Assembly (NCBI RefSeq): GCF_000269965.1
Contig: NC_017219.1
Span: 1,178,001-1,242,000, forward strand
Reading direction: 5' to 3'
Source: Bifidobacterium longum subsp. infantis ATCC 15697 = JCM 1222 = DSM 20088
GTDB taxonomy: Bacteria; Actinomycetota; Actinomycetes; Actinomycetales; Bifidobacteriaceae
DNA length: 64,000 nucleotides
How positions within the stretch are numbered: the stretch's first letter is position 1; each line of letters starts with the position of its first letter. Below the pieces are notes generated by a model. The model searched no databases. It worked only from the letters and a program-made list of their open reading frames with translations, and was not told the origin of the DNA. Below are positions 1-8,742 of the stretch, one piece after another. The translations under genes were made by a program, and so were the position numbers.

Positions 1-970
1 GCAGGTGCTGCATCTTGTCGATGATGGCCTGCCGGGCGTGTTCGGCGTCGTGCCCGTCGGGCAGGTGCGGCAGGATCGTGAACCTGGTGGTGCGCTCGAC
101 GAGCGTGCCGATGGCGCTTTTGTTGCGGCTGCCGGTGATGAGATCGCCCTCCCAGTGGCCCGGGACCGCCCGGTCCTCGATCTCCGGGGGCCGCTCCGAG
201 ATCATGACCATGGGTTCGCGGAAACGGGGTTTGCGGCCTTGGCCGCCTCGGGGTCTGCGGGCGGTTCGCCCCTGCCTCATGGCGCGTTTCGGCTCCTGCC
301 TGAGTTCGCCCCTGGCCTGCAGGTAGATGGGCTGGCAGATCGTCTCGACGCTCGCGTGCATATCCCCATTATCCGGGAGGTCCGGCCTCGGCCGGTTGGC
401 TATCTGCTCCGGGCTCCAATGCCTGCGCAACCCGGCGGCGATCTCGTCCCACAGTCGCGTGTCCTCGGCCGCCTTGCGCGGTTTGGGGCGTTTGAGCCGG
501 TCCGCGGCCTTCTGCCGGGCGCGGCAGGGCTCGTAACCGCCGGACTCGGGATTCCCGTCGCGCTCGACCTCGCGGCCGACCGTGCCGGGGTCGCGGCCCA
601 GCAGGCGGGCGATGGCGCGGATCGAATCGCCCAGACACAGACGGTCCGCGATCTGGATGCGCTCCTCCTGGCTCAGGTAGCGCGGATGGAGGGTCCTGGG
701 TTTGTCCATGGTGGAACGATACCGGTCCACCAGGGGTTTCTCGTTCCTTCCCGTGGCGCGCGTCCTGCCGTTGCGCCACGCCTTGCCGGTGCGTTTCGAG
801 ACGCCGACCGCGTGCGCGGCCTGGGTGAAGTTCATGCCTTCCTCGTCCAGCAGGCGCACGTACTCGGCGCGTCTCGCCTCGCACATCAGCTTCCTCGTCG
901 GATATTCGACGCCGTTGAACGCCCAACGGTGTTCCCCGCCACGGTCTTCGTTTCGGTGGCTTGTGGTCAC
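1..970 (-). CDS. IS30-family transposase, 3' end cut by window edge
   Basis: DDE transposase of the IS30 family. Reading leftward from a GTG at 970, the frame stays open to the window edge (323 codons). It has an N-terminal helix-turn-helix region (EEGMNFTQAAHAVGVSKRTG), a second HTH-like segment (LSQEERIQIADRLCLGDSIR, SIRAIARLLGRDPGTVGREV) and the start of the catalytic core (GHWEGDLITGSRNKSAIGTL), whose Asp is the first DDE acidic residue. The Glu and last Asp lie outside the window. A Shine-Dalgarno-like AAGGAGGGTCAG precedes the GTG. Overlapping frames on either strand give arginine/proline-rich shadows. Its protein differs from the two IS30 copies further right, so it is another IS30 subtype. 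Confidence 0.85.
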   Translation of the reverse strand, partial: MTTSHRNEDRGGEHRWAFNGVEYPTRKLMCEARRAEYVRLLDEEGMNFTQAAHAVGVSKRTGKAWRNGRTRATGRNEKPLVDRYRSTMDKPRTLHPRYLSQEERIQIADRLCLGDSIRAIARLLGRDPGTVGREVERDGNPESGGYEPCRARQKAADRLKRPKPRKAAEDTRLWDEIAAGLRRHWSPEQIANRPRPDLPDNGDMHASVETICQPIYLQARGELRQEPKRAMRQGRTARRPRGGQGRKPRFREPMVMISERPPEIEDRAVPGHWEGDLITGSRNKSAIGTLVERTTRFTILPHLPDGHDAEHARQAIIDKMQHL

Positions 971-1018
971 CTGACCCTCCTTGCGGTAGGTCAGGTGTTG
1001 CAACGATCACTAGAACCC
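1..1018 (-). mobile_element. IS30-type element, one end visible
   Basis: The transposase gene is followed outward by a terminal sequence (GGTGTTGCAACGATCACT then AGAACCC) that resembles the ends of the other IS30 copies here (GGCGTTGCACTTCTATCTAGAACCC near 44,970-44,998). I take the outer end to be near 1018. The other end lies beyond the window, so the target duplication cannot be checked. Confidence 0.65.
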
Positions 1019-1507
1019 GCCGGGCCGGTAGTATTCGGGGGCAATGGCACGAGTCGATCTATCTTGTCCTTGGTGAGCGGCGTCTGGTTGCGCCGGGCGC
1101 TCGGCTTGCGCAGGGTGATGGGCGCCACGGGCAAGGCCGTGGGACGCATCTATTGAATCGGAGTCGCGGAGCAGTCCAGGCCGGCAAGGCAACGTGTGAC
1201 CGCAAGGCGGCGGGGGCCTCTTATGCTGGGAACGCACCTCGATGATCCTCCGATCGGCGTTTGGAATGGGCCCATGCCGTTCTTCAGGAGGAGTCGAAGA
1301 TGGATGGAAGCGCAGGCGACTAGCGGTGAATGTTTGTAGTTTTCAAAGGACAGGAGTGTTGGGAAAATCTACTGTAAGCAAAATCCGATACAGGGAATCT
1401 GATTATCTACATAAATACAGTATCTAAAGACTGTTTATTGCTTGGATGATAAGTGGTTCACCATGAATGTATCGTGATTGAATATGGGTCTTGATATGAC
1501 GAGATGC
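1019..1507. other. Intergenic stretch without a recognisable gene
   Basis: The first 200 bases are GC-rich and may be a relic of an older gene or IS. No frame gives a convincing family match. The GC content falls sharply after about 1320, marking entry into the AT-rich bacteriocin-transport block. A good Shine-Dalgarno (AGGAGGAG) near 1287 precedes an ATG that reads only 8 codons. I see no RNA gene. Confidence 0.5.
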
Positions 1508-1548
1508 AAAGGGAGATTGCACGCATGTAAGACCGTGTATCTCCCTTT
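1508..1548 (-). terminator. Terminator of the bacteriocin ABC operon
   Basis: A perfect 10-bp inverted repeat (AAAGGGAGAT / ATCTCCCTTT) lies 6 bases beyond the stop codon of the ATPase gene. The loop is long (about 21 bases). It most likely ends the leftward transcript of 4163-1555. Confidence 0.6.
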
Positions 1549-1554
1549 GACAAA

Positions 1555-2205
1555 CTATCTGAAGTTCTCTACATTTATAACTCTGGAAAAACAATCGAGC
1601 AAATTCATGTTGTGAGTGACCATGATTATAGTAATGCCATCTTCATTTAATTCTTTCAGAAGCTTCATCACTATCGATTCATTCTCTTTATCAAGTCCGG
1701 AAGTTGGCTCATCGGCTAATATGATCCGACTTCCTTGCAAAATCAACTTGATAATTGCAATTCGCTGTTGCTCTCCGCCGCTTAACTGGTATACTTTCTT
1801 GTCAAGCATATCAGTTAGCTCAAATTGCTTTAGATACTTATCGATTAGTTTGAGTTTTTCTTTCTTTTTTATTTTCTTATATTCAAGAGCCAATTTTAAA
1901 TTCCATAACACGCTTTCATCTTCTATAAGTCCATAATTCTGAAACAGATAACCTATTGTGTATCTTCTCAAGATCATAGCATTTTTACTGTTTATGGACA
2001 CATTTTGATGACCGTCAATAGTGATTGTTCCCGCAGATATATCAGTAATCAATCCTATTATATTTAGAAGTGTCGTTTTACCCGCACCGCTTTTCCCCAC
2101 AAGCCCCACAAATTCGCCTTTTTCTATTTCCAAAGACAGATTTTCAAATAGAACCTGATTTTTTCCATATTGTTTCTTGATGTTCTTCAATGTAATCAAT
2201 GACAT
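1555..2205 (-). CDS. Bacteriocin-type ABC transporter ATP-binding protein
   Basis: A 216-residue ATPase of the MacB/LolD-like group that pairs with lactococcin-972-type bacteriocin membrane proteins. Walker A is GKSGAGKTTLL near residue 37, the signature is LSGGEQQRIAI near 142, and Walker B is IILADEPTSGLD near 160, with the switch His in VTHN. The length is typical of a stand-alone nucleotide-binding domain. It ends a leftward operon, its ATG lying 2 bases after the stop of the membrane partner. It should power export of, or immunity to, a small bacteriocin. Codon use is AT-rich (about 35% GC by eye), unlike the core chromosome, which indicates transfer from a low-GC donor. All catalytic motifs are intact. 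Confidence 0.88.
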   Translation of the reverse strand: MSLITLKNIKKQYGKNQVLFENLSLEIEKGEFVGLVGKSGAGKTTLLNIIGLITDISAGTITIDGHQNVSINSKNAMILRRYTIGYLFQNYGLIEDESVLWNLKLALEYKKIKKKEKLKLIDKYLKQFELTDMLDKKVYQLSGGEQQRIAIIKLILQGSRIILADEPTSGLDKENESIVMKLLKELNEDGITIIMVTHNMNLLDCFSRVINVENFR

Positions 2206-2207
2206 AA

Positions 2208-4163
2208 TTATGCTCCCTTTTCAATCTCATATAAAGTGTTTGAGATATAAGTTCTATAAAGCAATTCGCAAAATATGTAGTCAATAAATATGATCACGAA
2301 AATGAAAGCAAAATAATGATTTATAGCAGTCAATATGACTGATATAATGAGTCCAATTCCCCAAAGAATATAACGATTCTTTAGAGTTCTAGAATGAGAG
2401 AATCCCAAAATCTCTTTTGCCGCATATTTCTTTCGATTTACAAAGATGTCCACATAATTTGAAATATACAAAATAAATAGTAAAGACACTATAAATACAA
2501 TCATGAACATGGTGAGTGTTTTAAGAACGAAAGTCACATTTTCGAGCTGCATTAAATAAGGTGTGAGCAATGTTCCAGCTGTAACTAATTGCTCTAAACC
2601 ATATTCTGACAACAAGGAAGAAAAGTCTTCTCTTGATTCCATCTGGAAAAATAGACACCTTGTATTTAAGGAATCCAGATAGTAAAGTCCAGCAAAATCG
2701 CCTGTATCAACAATGATAATAGGATCGGCTATATCAGAAAAACCATTTTCTGTATTAGCTTTTATTGTGGAAGCATCGTCGATATAAACAATATTAAACT
2801 TGTCAATGGTTCTTTCTTCTCCTGGTATTCCATAGAATTGATTGTAATTCATCAATCGGAAATATTCTTGCTTGATATATTCTTTAATAGATTGTTCATC
2901 ATTCTTGTATTTATGCGGAACCAATACGGTTGGTTCATTGAATTTATCTTCTTCCAATGGTTTTCCGTTGAGCTTAATATTTGAAAAATCATTCAGATAG
3001 TTCCTGTTTGCGATAGCAAGCTGTTGTTCATAATAGGGGCGTGATGTCTGCAAACCATCGTCTGTCTTAAAATCACACAGTAGTGAATGGTTATGATTGT
3101 ACATCTCCGATGCTTGCTTGGAATAGTTTTCTAATATGTTTGTGTTTGCTAACGCATAGTCATACTTCGAGGAATTAAAACCATTGGCGGTATAATATCC
3201 ATCCAGATACTTATAGTCTAAAACAGCTTGTTGGCTTTGTCTAAATGAGTTTCCTTGATTTAGTAATGAAATAATGGTAATAACGATTATTGCTGAAAAA
3301 GCTATCTTTATAACCTGAACTACAGCGTTTGTGCCGTTATTTAGAGTCTTATTTTTTATCATTGCTTCTAAAGAAACAAACTTAATTAGAATACTTGTCA
3401 TTAAAACACAAAGTATATTTATAGCTAAAACTCCAATAAAGAATAGCACGCTTGTTATTAAATAAGAAGAAGCATACCTGTTTGTTAATGCGTAATAGGT
3501 ATTTAACAACAACAGTAATACTAGGCATACTACAGAATAATATTTTATTATATTTGTAATTTGTTCCTTTAAAATATGTATAGTAGAAAAGCCCATGCTT
3601 TTTTTAATACCTATTTTTTTCAAACTATAGGAGGTATAAATACAGTATATGATTTGAATTACAATAAATAAAATTATGAAATTCACAAGATTTAGTTCCA
3701 ATACCATACTGTACGGAATGGAGTCGCTTTCAAAGTTGTTTATCGCGACGGACAGTCGAGATGCTATCTCTTTGATTGCATCGGCTGGTAAATCTGTATA
3801 GAATACACCAACACTATCTAGAAAATCTTCCTTCTGCAATTCATGATATTGAAATAAGATAGAAGAAGATATAGGCTGTTTTTGTGTAAAAGAATTTAAC
3901 GGAAAGCAATACAGATCATAAACAGATTTATCTGTGGAAGTGAGCGTATTGTTGATAAGCTCTAATTTATTATGAGAATACTCTTTTGTAAATAACGTAT
4001 AAAACCTATCGAGAACTTCTGGCGATGTTTCCTCTAAGACGTACCCTTTTAGATTCTTGGCAGCAATGTTATTCTTTTCATAAATGTTGTAAATGGAAGT
4101 ATTAAAAATATAGGCAAAGAGTATGACTTCAAGGAAAATAAAAATCTTTAAAAACTTTTTCAT
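2208..4163 (-). CDS. Bacteriocin-associated integral membrane protein (MacB/FtsX-like)
   Basis: A 651-residue membrane protein matching the architecture of the bacteriocin-associated integral membrane family (TIGR01654/DUF1430-like). It has an N-terminal anchor (residues 5-25), a first extracytoplasmic domain, three or four membrane segments around residues 155-300, a second large extracytoplasmic domain (about 310-530) and a final group of membrane segments (about 545-640) ending in a short charged tail. It sits directly upstream of its ATPase and downstream of a lactococcin-972-like coding remnant, the standard order of these loci. The role is inferred: export of, or protection from, the bacteriocin. 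The gene is AT-rich and appears intact. Confidence 0.82.
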   Translation of the reverse strand: MKKFLKIFIFLEVILFAYIFNTSIYNIYEKNNIAAKNLKGYVLEETSPEVLDRFYTLFTKEYSHNKLELINNTLTSTDKSVYDLYCFPLNSFTQKQPISSSILFQYHELQKEDFLDSVGVFYTDLPADAIKEIASRLSVAINNFESDSIPYSMVLELNLVNFIILFIVIQIIYCIYTSYSLKKIGIKKSMGFSTIHILKEQITNIIKYYSVVCLVLLLLLNTYYALTNRYASSYLITSVLFFIGVLAINILCVLMTSILIKFVSLEAMIKNKTLNNGTNAVVQVIKIAFSAIIVITIISLLNQGNSFRQSQQAVLDYKYLDGYYTANGFNSSKYDYALANTNILENYSKQASEMYNHNHSLLCDFKTDDGLQTSRPYYEQQLAIANRNYLNDFSNIKLNGKPLEEDKFNEPTVLVPHKYKNDEQSIKEYIKQEYFRLMNYNQFYGIPGEERTIDKFNIVYIDDASTIKANTENGFSDIADPIIIVDTGDFAGLYYLDSLNTRCLFFQMESREDFSSLLSEYGLEQLVTAGTLLTPYLMQLENVTFVLKTLTMFMIVFIVSLLFILYISNYVDIFVNRKKYAAKEILGFSHSRTLKNRYILWGIGLIISVILTAINHYFAFIFVIIFIDYIFCELLYRTYISNTLYEIEKGA

Positions 4164-4198
4164 AGCATACGCCTCTTCTTTGAAGGGATCTATAAACT

Positions 4199-4223
4199 AG
4201 AGCGGGACAAATAGCCCCGCCCT
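4199..4223 (-). terminator. Hairpin between bacteriocin remnant and transporter genes
   Basis: An imperfect GC-rich inverted repeat (GGGCGGGGC / GTCCCGCTC on the minus strand) lies between the stop codon at 4244 and the transporter start at 4163. Lactococcin-972 loci often carry an attenuating hairpin here that sets a high precursor-to-transporter ratio. The role is inferred. Confidence 0.45.
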
Positions 4224-4243
4224 AAATACTCGAACTACTTTGC

Positions 4244-4360
4244 TCAATATGGATAATAATCATAATAAGATGTTTCATCCGCCCACCAAACTCTCCTTGC
4301 GTCTTTGTAAGCGTAGTTTGATTTGAGGCCGCTGGTATGCGTATCTCCGCCAATTTTCAC
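4244..4360 (-). pseudogene. Lactococcin-972-like bacteriocin, C-terminal remnant
   Basis: A 38-codon leftward frame begins VKIGGDTHTSGLKSNYAYKD and continues ARRVWWADETSYYDYYPY. The V-x-x-GG start, the S-N-Y core and the aromatic C-terminus are the pattern of mature lactococcin-972-type peptides. The position just upstream of the export/immunity pair fits. There is no signal peptide: an in-frame TAG lies 3 bases before the first codon of this segment, and no ribosome site precedes the GTG. I read it as the surviving C-terminal part of a precursor whose 5' end was lost. With no search possible, the family call is tentative. Confidence 0.55.
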
Positions 4361-4375
4361 GGCCTACTTTACCAT

Positions 4376-4974
4376 GTAGTTACGACCAATACCTGCTTTG
4401 CGTCCAATTTCGGAACATACAACGATAGTCGTGGCCTTAATGTCTCATGGGCTTGAGGCCGGGTGTCGGACGCACGATTCCCATGCGTATGCCTTGGTGT
4501 GGCCTGTCCGGTTGTGGGGATCTGAGAGAGGTGGTGTTCGGGGTGGCTCTTTCCAGTCGAACGTGTAGCTTTGGCCCGACTGTTCCTCGCCGTCGAGATG
4601 CTGCCATACCAAGTGATGGTGAAGTTGTCCGAGTTCAATGATTTGCCTTCGTCGTGCAGTTATGTCTTGATTTCTGTGACGTTCTCAGAGTCGATAACAT
4701 TGGTATCGGTGCCCCAGGAGACTTTGACCGTGATGTTGCTTGGGCCGATGATCATGGTCGGCAAACTGCCGCCCGGATGGTGGTTGTGCACATCCATCGA
4801 CAATGCGTTCGGGCTTGGTGCCGTGACCAGAGTGGATTACGGGGCATGGACGTCGTCGATTGGTCTGGTGGCGTTGTTCGACGTTGCATTCATCTGCCTT
4901 GGTCTGGCTTTGGGGCGCATTCGCCGTACGCGCCCGTCCCCATCTTCTCACGCCGCCACGCAGTCGGCCGGATG
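4376..4974. other. Degenerate region, no convincing gene
   Basis: GC content rises again and several short frames run on both strands. The best is a rightward 134-codon frame at 4571-4975, with a hydrophobic stretch near its end (GLVALFDVAFICLGLALG) followed by a basic tail, like the end of a decayed membrane protein. No Shine-Dalgarno or family motif supports a real start. I treat it as residue of a disrupted gene. Confidence 0.4.
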
Positions 4975-5029
4975 ATCACGAACGTTTCGTTCCATTGACC
5001 GGTTCTCGATGGAACGAAACGTTCGTGAT
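4975..5029. repeat. Perfect 21-bp inverted repeat
   Basis: The arms at 4975-4995 and 5009-5029 are exactly complementary over 21 bp (core AACGTTTCGTTCCAT) around a 13-base loop. No T-run follows on either strand, so it is not a classical terminator. It lies about 160 bp upstream of the lanF start. It could be an operator-like site, a small mobile hairpin or an RNA structure. Confidence 0.7.
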
Positions 5030-5192
5030 GACCCGGTGGACGGGCCCTTCCCTGATCCGTGGCCACGGTTTGCGTATATCGCAAGTTGAACGCTGCGGAT
5101 GGATGGGTGCACGGTATCTTGAAATCTTCAAAAAGTCTTCAATTTTGCTGTTTATTCTCTACCCTGAAAACAAGGAAAGGGTATTGGCAAAC

Positions 5193-5257
5193 ATGGAAGC
5201 AATTCTACAGACGAATAACCTATGTAAGGATTTCAAGAAGCAAAGGGCTGTGAATAA
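5193..5257 (+). pseudogene. LanF ATPase, 5' fragment cut off by IS
   Basis: The original start of the lantibiotic-immunity ATPase: 21 codons and two bases (MEAILQTNNLCKDFKKQRAV, then N) preceded by AAGGAAAGGG. It is interrupted by the IS at 5258. Removing the IS and one copy of the 8-bp duplication rejoins it in frame with the segment from 6610, giving a continuous ABC protein of about 233 residues. Confidence 0.85.
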
Positions 5258-6609
5258 GGGTTATAGGCCAAAATGTGTGTCCGTTTTGGCTTGTGTTCCT
5301 TTGTGGCGGTGGGCGTTCCTCCTGTTCGAGTTGTATGGGCGGGGAACTCGAGGTCGGCCAGAATGTGTGTCCGGAATGGCCGGTCAGGCCTTGCGGCACA
5401 ACGGTTGAGTGACTTTCGAGTTGGCGTGGCAGATTGGGTGGATGAACACACCTTGTTGCGCCGTGTGCGGCGAGCCGATGAAGCGGAACGGAAGGACGAG
5501 CTCGGGACGGATCAGGTGGCGGTGCCGGAACGCCGGCTGTGGGAGCTCACGCACCCAGTCGCGCGACAACAGCGCCCGTGATCTGCGGTGCGGTCTGGAT
5601 TGGCTGTTCTCGAAGCAGTCGCAGGCCGAGCACCGGCTGCCGGCACGCACGCTGCGCCGCAGGTGCGAGCTCATGTGGGGCCTGTGGCCGCCCGTGCCGC
5701 TGGTGGACGAGGTGCATCATGTGGTGCATGTGGACGGCATCCACCTGCACCGCGACGCGGTGGTCCTGATCGCGGTGGCCGGCGGGCACGTGATCGGCTG
5801 GCACGTCGCCAAAAGCGAGAAAGCGGCGGCATGGCAGTGCCTGATGGCGCGCATCGCGCCGCCCGACGTGCTCGTGTGCGACGGCGGGGGCGGCGTCCTC
5901 AAGGCCGCGAAGGCCATGTGGCCGGATACGAGGATCCAGCGGTGCCTGTTCCACGTGCAGGCCAACATCCTCGAGCTGACCGGCAGGCGGCCCCGTCTGG
6001 AGGCGGGCGGACGGCTGCGCCGGGTGGCCCTGTCCCTGCCCCGCGTCGGGGACGCGGGCGGCGCGGCCGAATGGCTGGTCTCCTACAACCAGTGGGAGCA
6101 GGACTTCCATTCGTTCCTCGACGAGAAGAGCGAATACGCCGACGGCGGCGTGAACGACATGCACCAAAGGCTCGTCAAGGCACGGCGCATGATCCGCAGA
6201 CGCATCCGCGAGGGCCACCTGTTCACGTTCCTCGACGAGGGGCTCGCGTCCGTCGGCCCGGTGCCGTCCACCAACAACCTCGTCGAATCATGGAACGCGC
6301 GCCTGCGCGACATGCTGCGCCGCCACCGCGGACTGCGGCTGGTCAGACGGCTGAAGGCGATCTGCTGGTGGTGCCACCAGCACACGGCGCATCCCGAGAC
6401 CGACGCGTGGCTCGCGGCCAACGCGATGACCGACGAACGACTCGAGCGCCTCTACCGGCAGGCATGGGAGAGAAGCCCGCAAGGCCAGTACGAGACGTTC
6501 GGCATCCCCGCAAGATACGGCACCGGCATCGACTGGAACGAGTTCCACACCAGGGTCGAATGGCAGTCGAACGACTAGACCACCAGACACACATTTTGGC
6601 CTATAACCC
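5258..6609 (+). mobile_element. IS256-family element, IS1249-like, with exact ends
   Basis: A complete 1352-bp insertion sequence. Terminal inverted repeats GGGTTATAGGCCAAAATGTG (5258 inward) and its complement ending at 6609 match over at least 24 bp. The 8-bp target GTGAATAA is duplicated on both sides (5250-5257, 6610-6617). An internal copy of the tip motif (GGCCAGAATGTGTGTCCG at 5356, compare 5266) suggests a second transposase binding site at the left end. The intact duplication and repeats point to a recent insertion. Confidence 0.93.
5442..6578 (+). CDS. IS1249-like (IS256 family) transposase
   Basis: A 378-residue DDE transposase. The N-terminal zinc ribbon (CCAVCGEPMKRNG ... CRNAGC) is typical of the IS1249 branch. 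Acidic residues sit in HVDGIHLHRDAVV, LVCDGGGGVLKAA (with CLFHVQANI after it, the C/H-rich signature of IS256 relatives) and the Glu of STNNLVESWNARLR. A GTG at 5409 would add 11 residues; I prefer the ATG at 5442 because the conserved zinc ribbon starts there. The gene looks intact and fills the element. Confidence 0.88.
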   Translation: MNTPCCAVCGEPMKRNGRTSSGRIRWRCRNAGCGSSRTQSRDNSARDLRCGLDWLFSKQSQAEHRLPARTLRRRCELMWGLWPPVPLVDEVHHVVHVDGIHLHRDAVVLIAVAGGHVIGWHVAKSEKAAAWQCLMARIAPPDVLVCDGGGGVLKAAKAMWPDTRIQRCLFHVQANILELTGRRPRLEAGGRLRRVALSLPRVGDAGGAAEWLVSYNQWEQDFHSFLDEKSEYADGGVNDMHQRLVKARRMIRRRIREGHLFTFLDEGLASVGPVPSTNNLVESWNARLRDMLRRHRGLRLVRRLKAICWWCHQHTAHPETDAWLAANAMTDERLERLYRQAWERSPQGQYETFGIPARYGTGIDWNEFHTRVEWQSND

Positions 6610-6617
6610 GTGAATAA
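6610..6617. repeat. 8-bp target site duplication (right copy)
   Basis: GTGAATAA, identical to 5250-5257 on the other side of the IS. The duplicated GTG is also the first possible start codon of the truncated ATPase frame. Confidence 0.93.
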
Positions 6618-7254
6618 CGTATCTATAACCGTTCGGAGAGGTTCGATATACGGGCTGCTTGGCCCAAATGGCGCCGGTAAATCCACCACTCTGAAAATGA
6701 TCACGGGCATGCTCCGTCCTACCAGTGGCAAGATTCTGTTTGATGGACATGAGTGGAGCAGAAGAGATCTGGAACAGATCGGAGCTTTGATTGAAACTCC
6801 TCCACTGTATGAGAATCTTTCCGCAACGGAGAATTTGGAAGTCCGTGTGAAGTTGCTGGATATTCCTAAAACCCGGATAGGTGAAGTTCTAAGAATAGTG
6901 GATCTGCAAGATACGGGACGGAAAAGAGCCGGACAATTCTCAATGGGTATGAAACAACGTTTGGGAATAGCCATCGCTCTGTTGAATAGTCCCGAATTGT
7001 TGATCCTGGATGAGCCGACAAACGGATTAGACCCTATCGGCATACAAGAACTACGTTCTCTTATCCGTTCCTTCTCATCTAAAGGGATCACTGTTATTCT
7101 ATCCAGTCATATTCTATCGGAAGTTCAGCTTATTGCTGACGATATTGGTATCATCTCAAATGGTGTTTTGGGATATGAAGGACCAATGAATAAGGATCAG
7201 AACTTGGAAGAACTATTTGTCGAGGTTGTAAGGAAATCACAGGAAGAACGATAG
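6610..7254 (+). pseudogene. lanF: LanF-type lantibiotic immunity ATPase, N-terminus lost to IS
   Basis: ATP-binding subunit of a LanFEG transporter, which expels lantibiotic from the membrane of its producer or of a resistant cell. The remaining 214 codons keep Walker A (GPNGAGKSTTLKM near residue 22), the signature (FSMGMKQRLGIA), Walker B (LLILDEPTNGLD) and the switch His (LSSHILSE). Only the first 19 residues are separated off by the IS. Translation could restart at the GTG in the target duplication, but no Shine-Dalgarno precedes it, so expression is probably low. The start of the next gene lies 1 base after the stop. Function is established for the family; activity here is uncertain. Confidence 0.85.
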
Positions 7255-7255
7255 T

Positions 7256-7999
7256 ATGATCAATTATATAGCCTCTGAATACCTGAAACATAAAGGTACT
7301 TTCGTTAGGAAAATAGCATGGATAGCCCCTATGCTAACGGTATGTCTTAATGTGCTTGCTCCTATGTGGTATCAGCAGAATTCATATAACTGGTGGTATG
7401 TGTTCTTGTATCCCGGTTGCGTGACGCTATTATCAATCCTGATAATTCAAAGAGATGGCGGCAAATTACAGTTTAGGGCCATATTGTCGTTACCTGTCGA
7501 CCTAGAGCGGGTATGGTATGCAAAGATAATCACCTGCATACTTTATGCGGCACTCGCCAATGCAATTCTGATGTTGTGCAATATTGCAGGTGGTTTCATT
7601 ATTCAACGCATCTTCGGCATACCCATGACGATCAGACCGATGCAGGCATTGTTCGGAACGCTCTGCATCATTTTGGCAAGTGCATGGAATATACCGCTAT
7701 GCTTATGGCTGACCAAGAAGGTGGGTGTATTCGCCACTCTCATATTGAATGTCGGAATGAGCCTGACGCTGGGGATATTGGGGGCGGACACAGGCCTTTG
7801 GTTCCTGTTCCCCTATAGTTGGGTTGATCGCCTTATGGTTCCCGCATTGGGAATATTGCCGAATGGGGCATCAGTACAAGGAAGTACCCTGTCGACTCCC
7901 TTACTGTTGGTCATCGCGGTACTGTGCCTGTCGGTGTTTCTACTATATGGCCTTGCGAAGTCAACGGCAAGATCCTTTATCAATCAGGAGGTTCTTTGA
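7256..7999 (+). CDS. lanE: Lantibiotic immunity ABC permease, LanE/MutE type
   Basis: A 247-residue ABC-2-type permease with about six membrane segments (near residues 20-40, 48-65, 98-120, 137-155, 163-185 and 218-238). The gene lies between the ATPase and a second permease of the same size, the fixed FEG order of lantibiotic protection transporters. It ends in ATGA overlap with the next gene. AGGAAGAA precedes its ATG. It should form the heterodimeric membrane channel with LanG. GC content is moderate (about 45%), lower than the core genome. Confidence 0.8.
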   Translation: MINYIASEYLKHKGTFVRKIAWIAPMLTVCLNVLAPMWYQQNSYNWWYVFLYPGCVTLLSILIIQRDGGKLQFRAILSLPVDLERVWYAKIITCILYAALANAILMLCNIAGGFIIQRIFGIPMTIRPMQALFGTLCIILASAWNIPLCLWLTKKVGVFATLILNVGMSLTLGILGADTGLWFLFPYSWVDRLMVPALGILPNGASVQGSTLSTPLLLVIAVLCLSVFLLYGLAKSTARSFINQEVL

Positions 8000-8742
8000 T
8001 GTCGGGTATTATCAGATGTCTTCAAGCGGAATGGCTTAAAAGCAGGCATACGCCATTACTTCTGATCCATGTTCTCTTCCCTGTGATCGGGGCCTGTGTT
8101 TTTGCTGGATATTTCCGTATATCAGGTTGGGGATGGATGACGGCTGTGACGACTTTTTTAGAAGTTGTGGCAATTGTTTTTCCACTTGTTATCTCTCTCG
8201 TCGTAGGTATGACGGTCGAACTTGAAAATGAAGCAGGTCATTTTCAATCAATCCTTGGCGTGGTTCCTTCGCGCATGTCAGTATATATCGGAAAATTGGC
8301 ATATCTTATCATTCTGGCAGCTTCCGCAACGGCGCTTTGTGTCTTCTTATTTGCTCTGCTTTATTCAAGCGTTCCATTCTCGTTCTATATACGACCACTT
8401 ACCATGTTGATATTGTCTGCAATACCACTGTATCTTATTTCCATACTTGCTGGTTTCACTCTAGGTAAAAGTGTAGTTATGGGTATAGGTATTGCAGGAA
8501 GCCTATTATCGGCATTGCTGGCTACGGGACTTGGAGACTGTATCTGGAAGTTCATTCCGTGGGGCTGGGGAGTGCGGTTTATGGATTATTGTGTCTTGAG
8601 ATATGTTAATGAGGAACAGTTTTATTCTGGATTATATGAACTCCAACTAGGATTCATGATCATGCTTGTCTCTTCAATGGTGCTATTCATCGTAAGCCTG
8701 ATGTGGTTCCACAGATGGGAAGGAGCAAAGGGATATGAATAA
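7999..8742 (+). CDS. lanG: Lantibiotic immunity ABC permease, LanG/MutG type
   Basis: A 247-residue permease with six predicted membrane helices (for example LLIHVLFPVIGACVFAGYF, ILAGFTLGKSVVMGIGIAG and a last segment near residue 225). I chose the ATG at 7999 because it overlaps the lanE stop as ATGA and follows CAGGAGG. An in-frame ATG at 7924 lies inside lanE. It pairs with LanE and the LanF ATPase. The following lipoprotein gene starts 8 bases before its end, so the genes are translationally coupled. Confidence 0.8.
   Translation: MSGIIRCLQAEWLKSRHTPLLLIHVLFPVIGACVFAGYFRISGWGWMTAVTTFLEVVAIVFPLVISLVVGMTVELENEAGHFQSILGVVPSRMSVYIGKLAYLIILAASATALCVFLFALLYSSVPFSFYIRPLTMLILSAIPLYLISILAGFTLGKSVVMGIGIAGSLLSALLATGLGDCIWKFIPWGWGVRFMDYCVLRYVNEEQFYSGLYELQLGFMIMLVSSMVLFIVSLMWFHRWEGAKGYE

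Noticed and set aside
5..1156. A 383-codon rightward frame at the left edge
   Set aside because: Antisense of the IS30 transposase, whose own frame shows HTH and DDE motifs.
1242..1427. A 61-codon rightward frame in the first intergenic region
   Set aside because: No supporting motif; composition changes within it and no ribosome site at its start.
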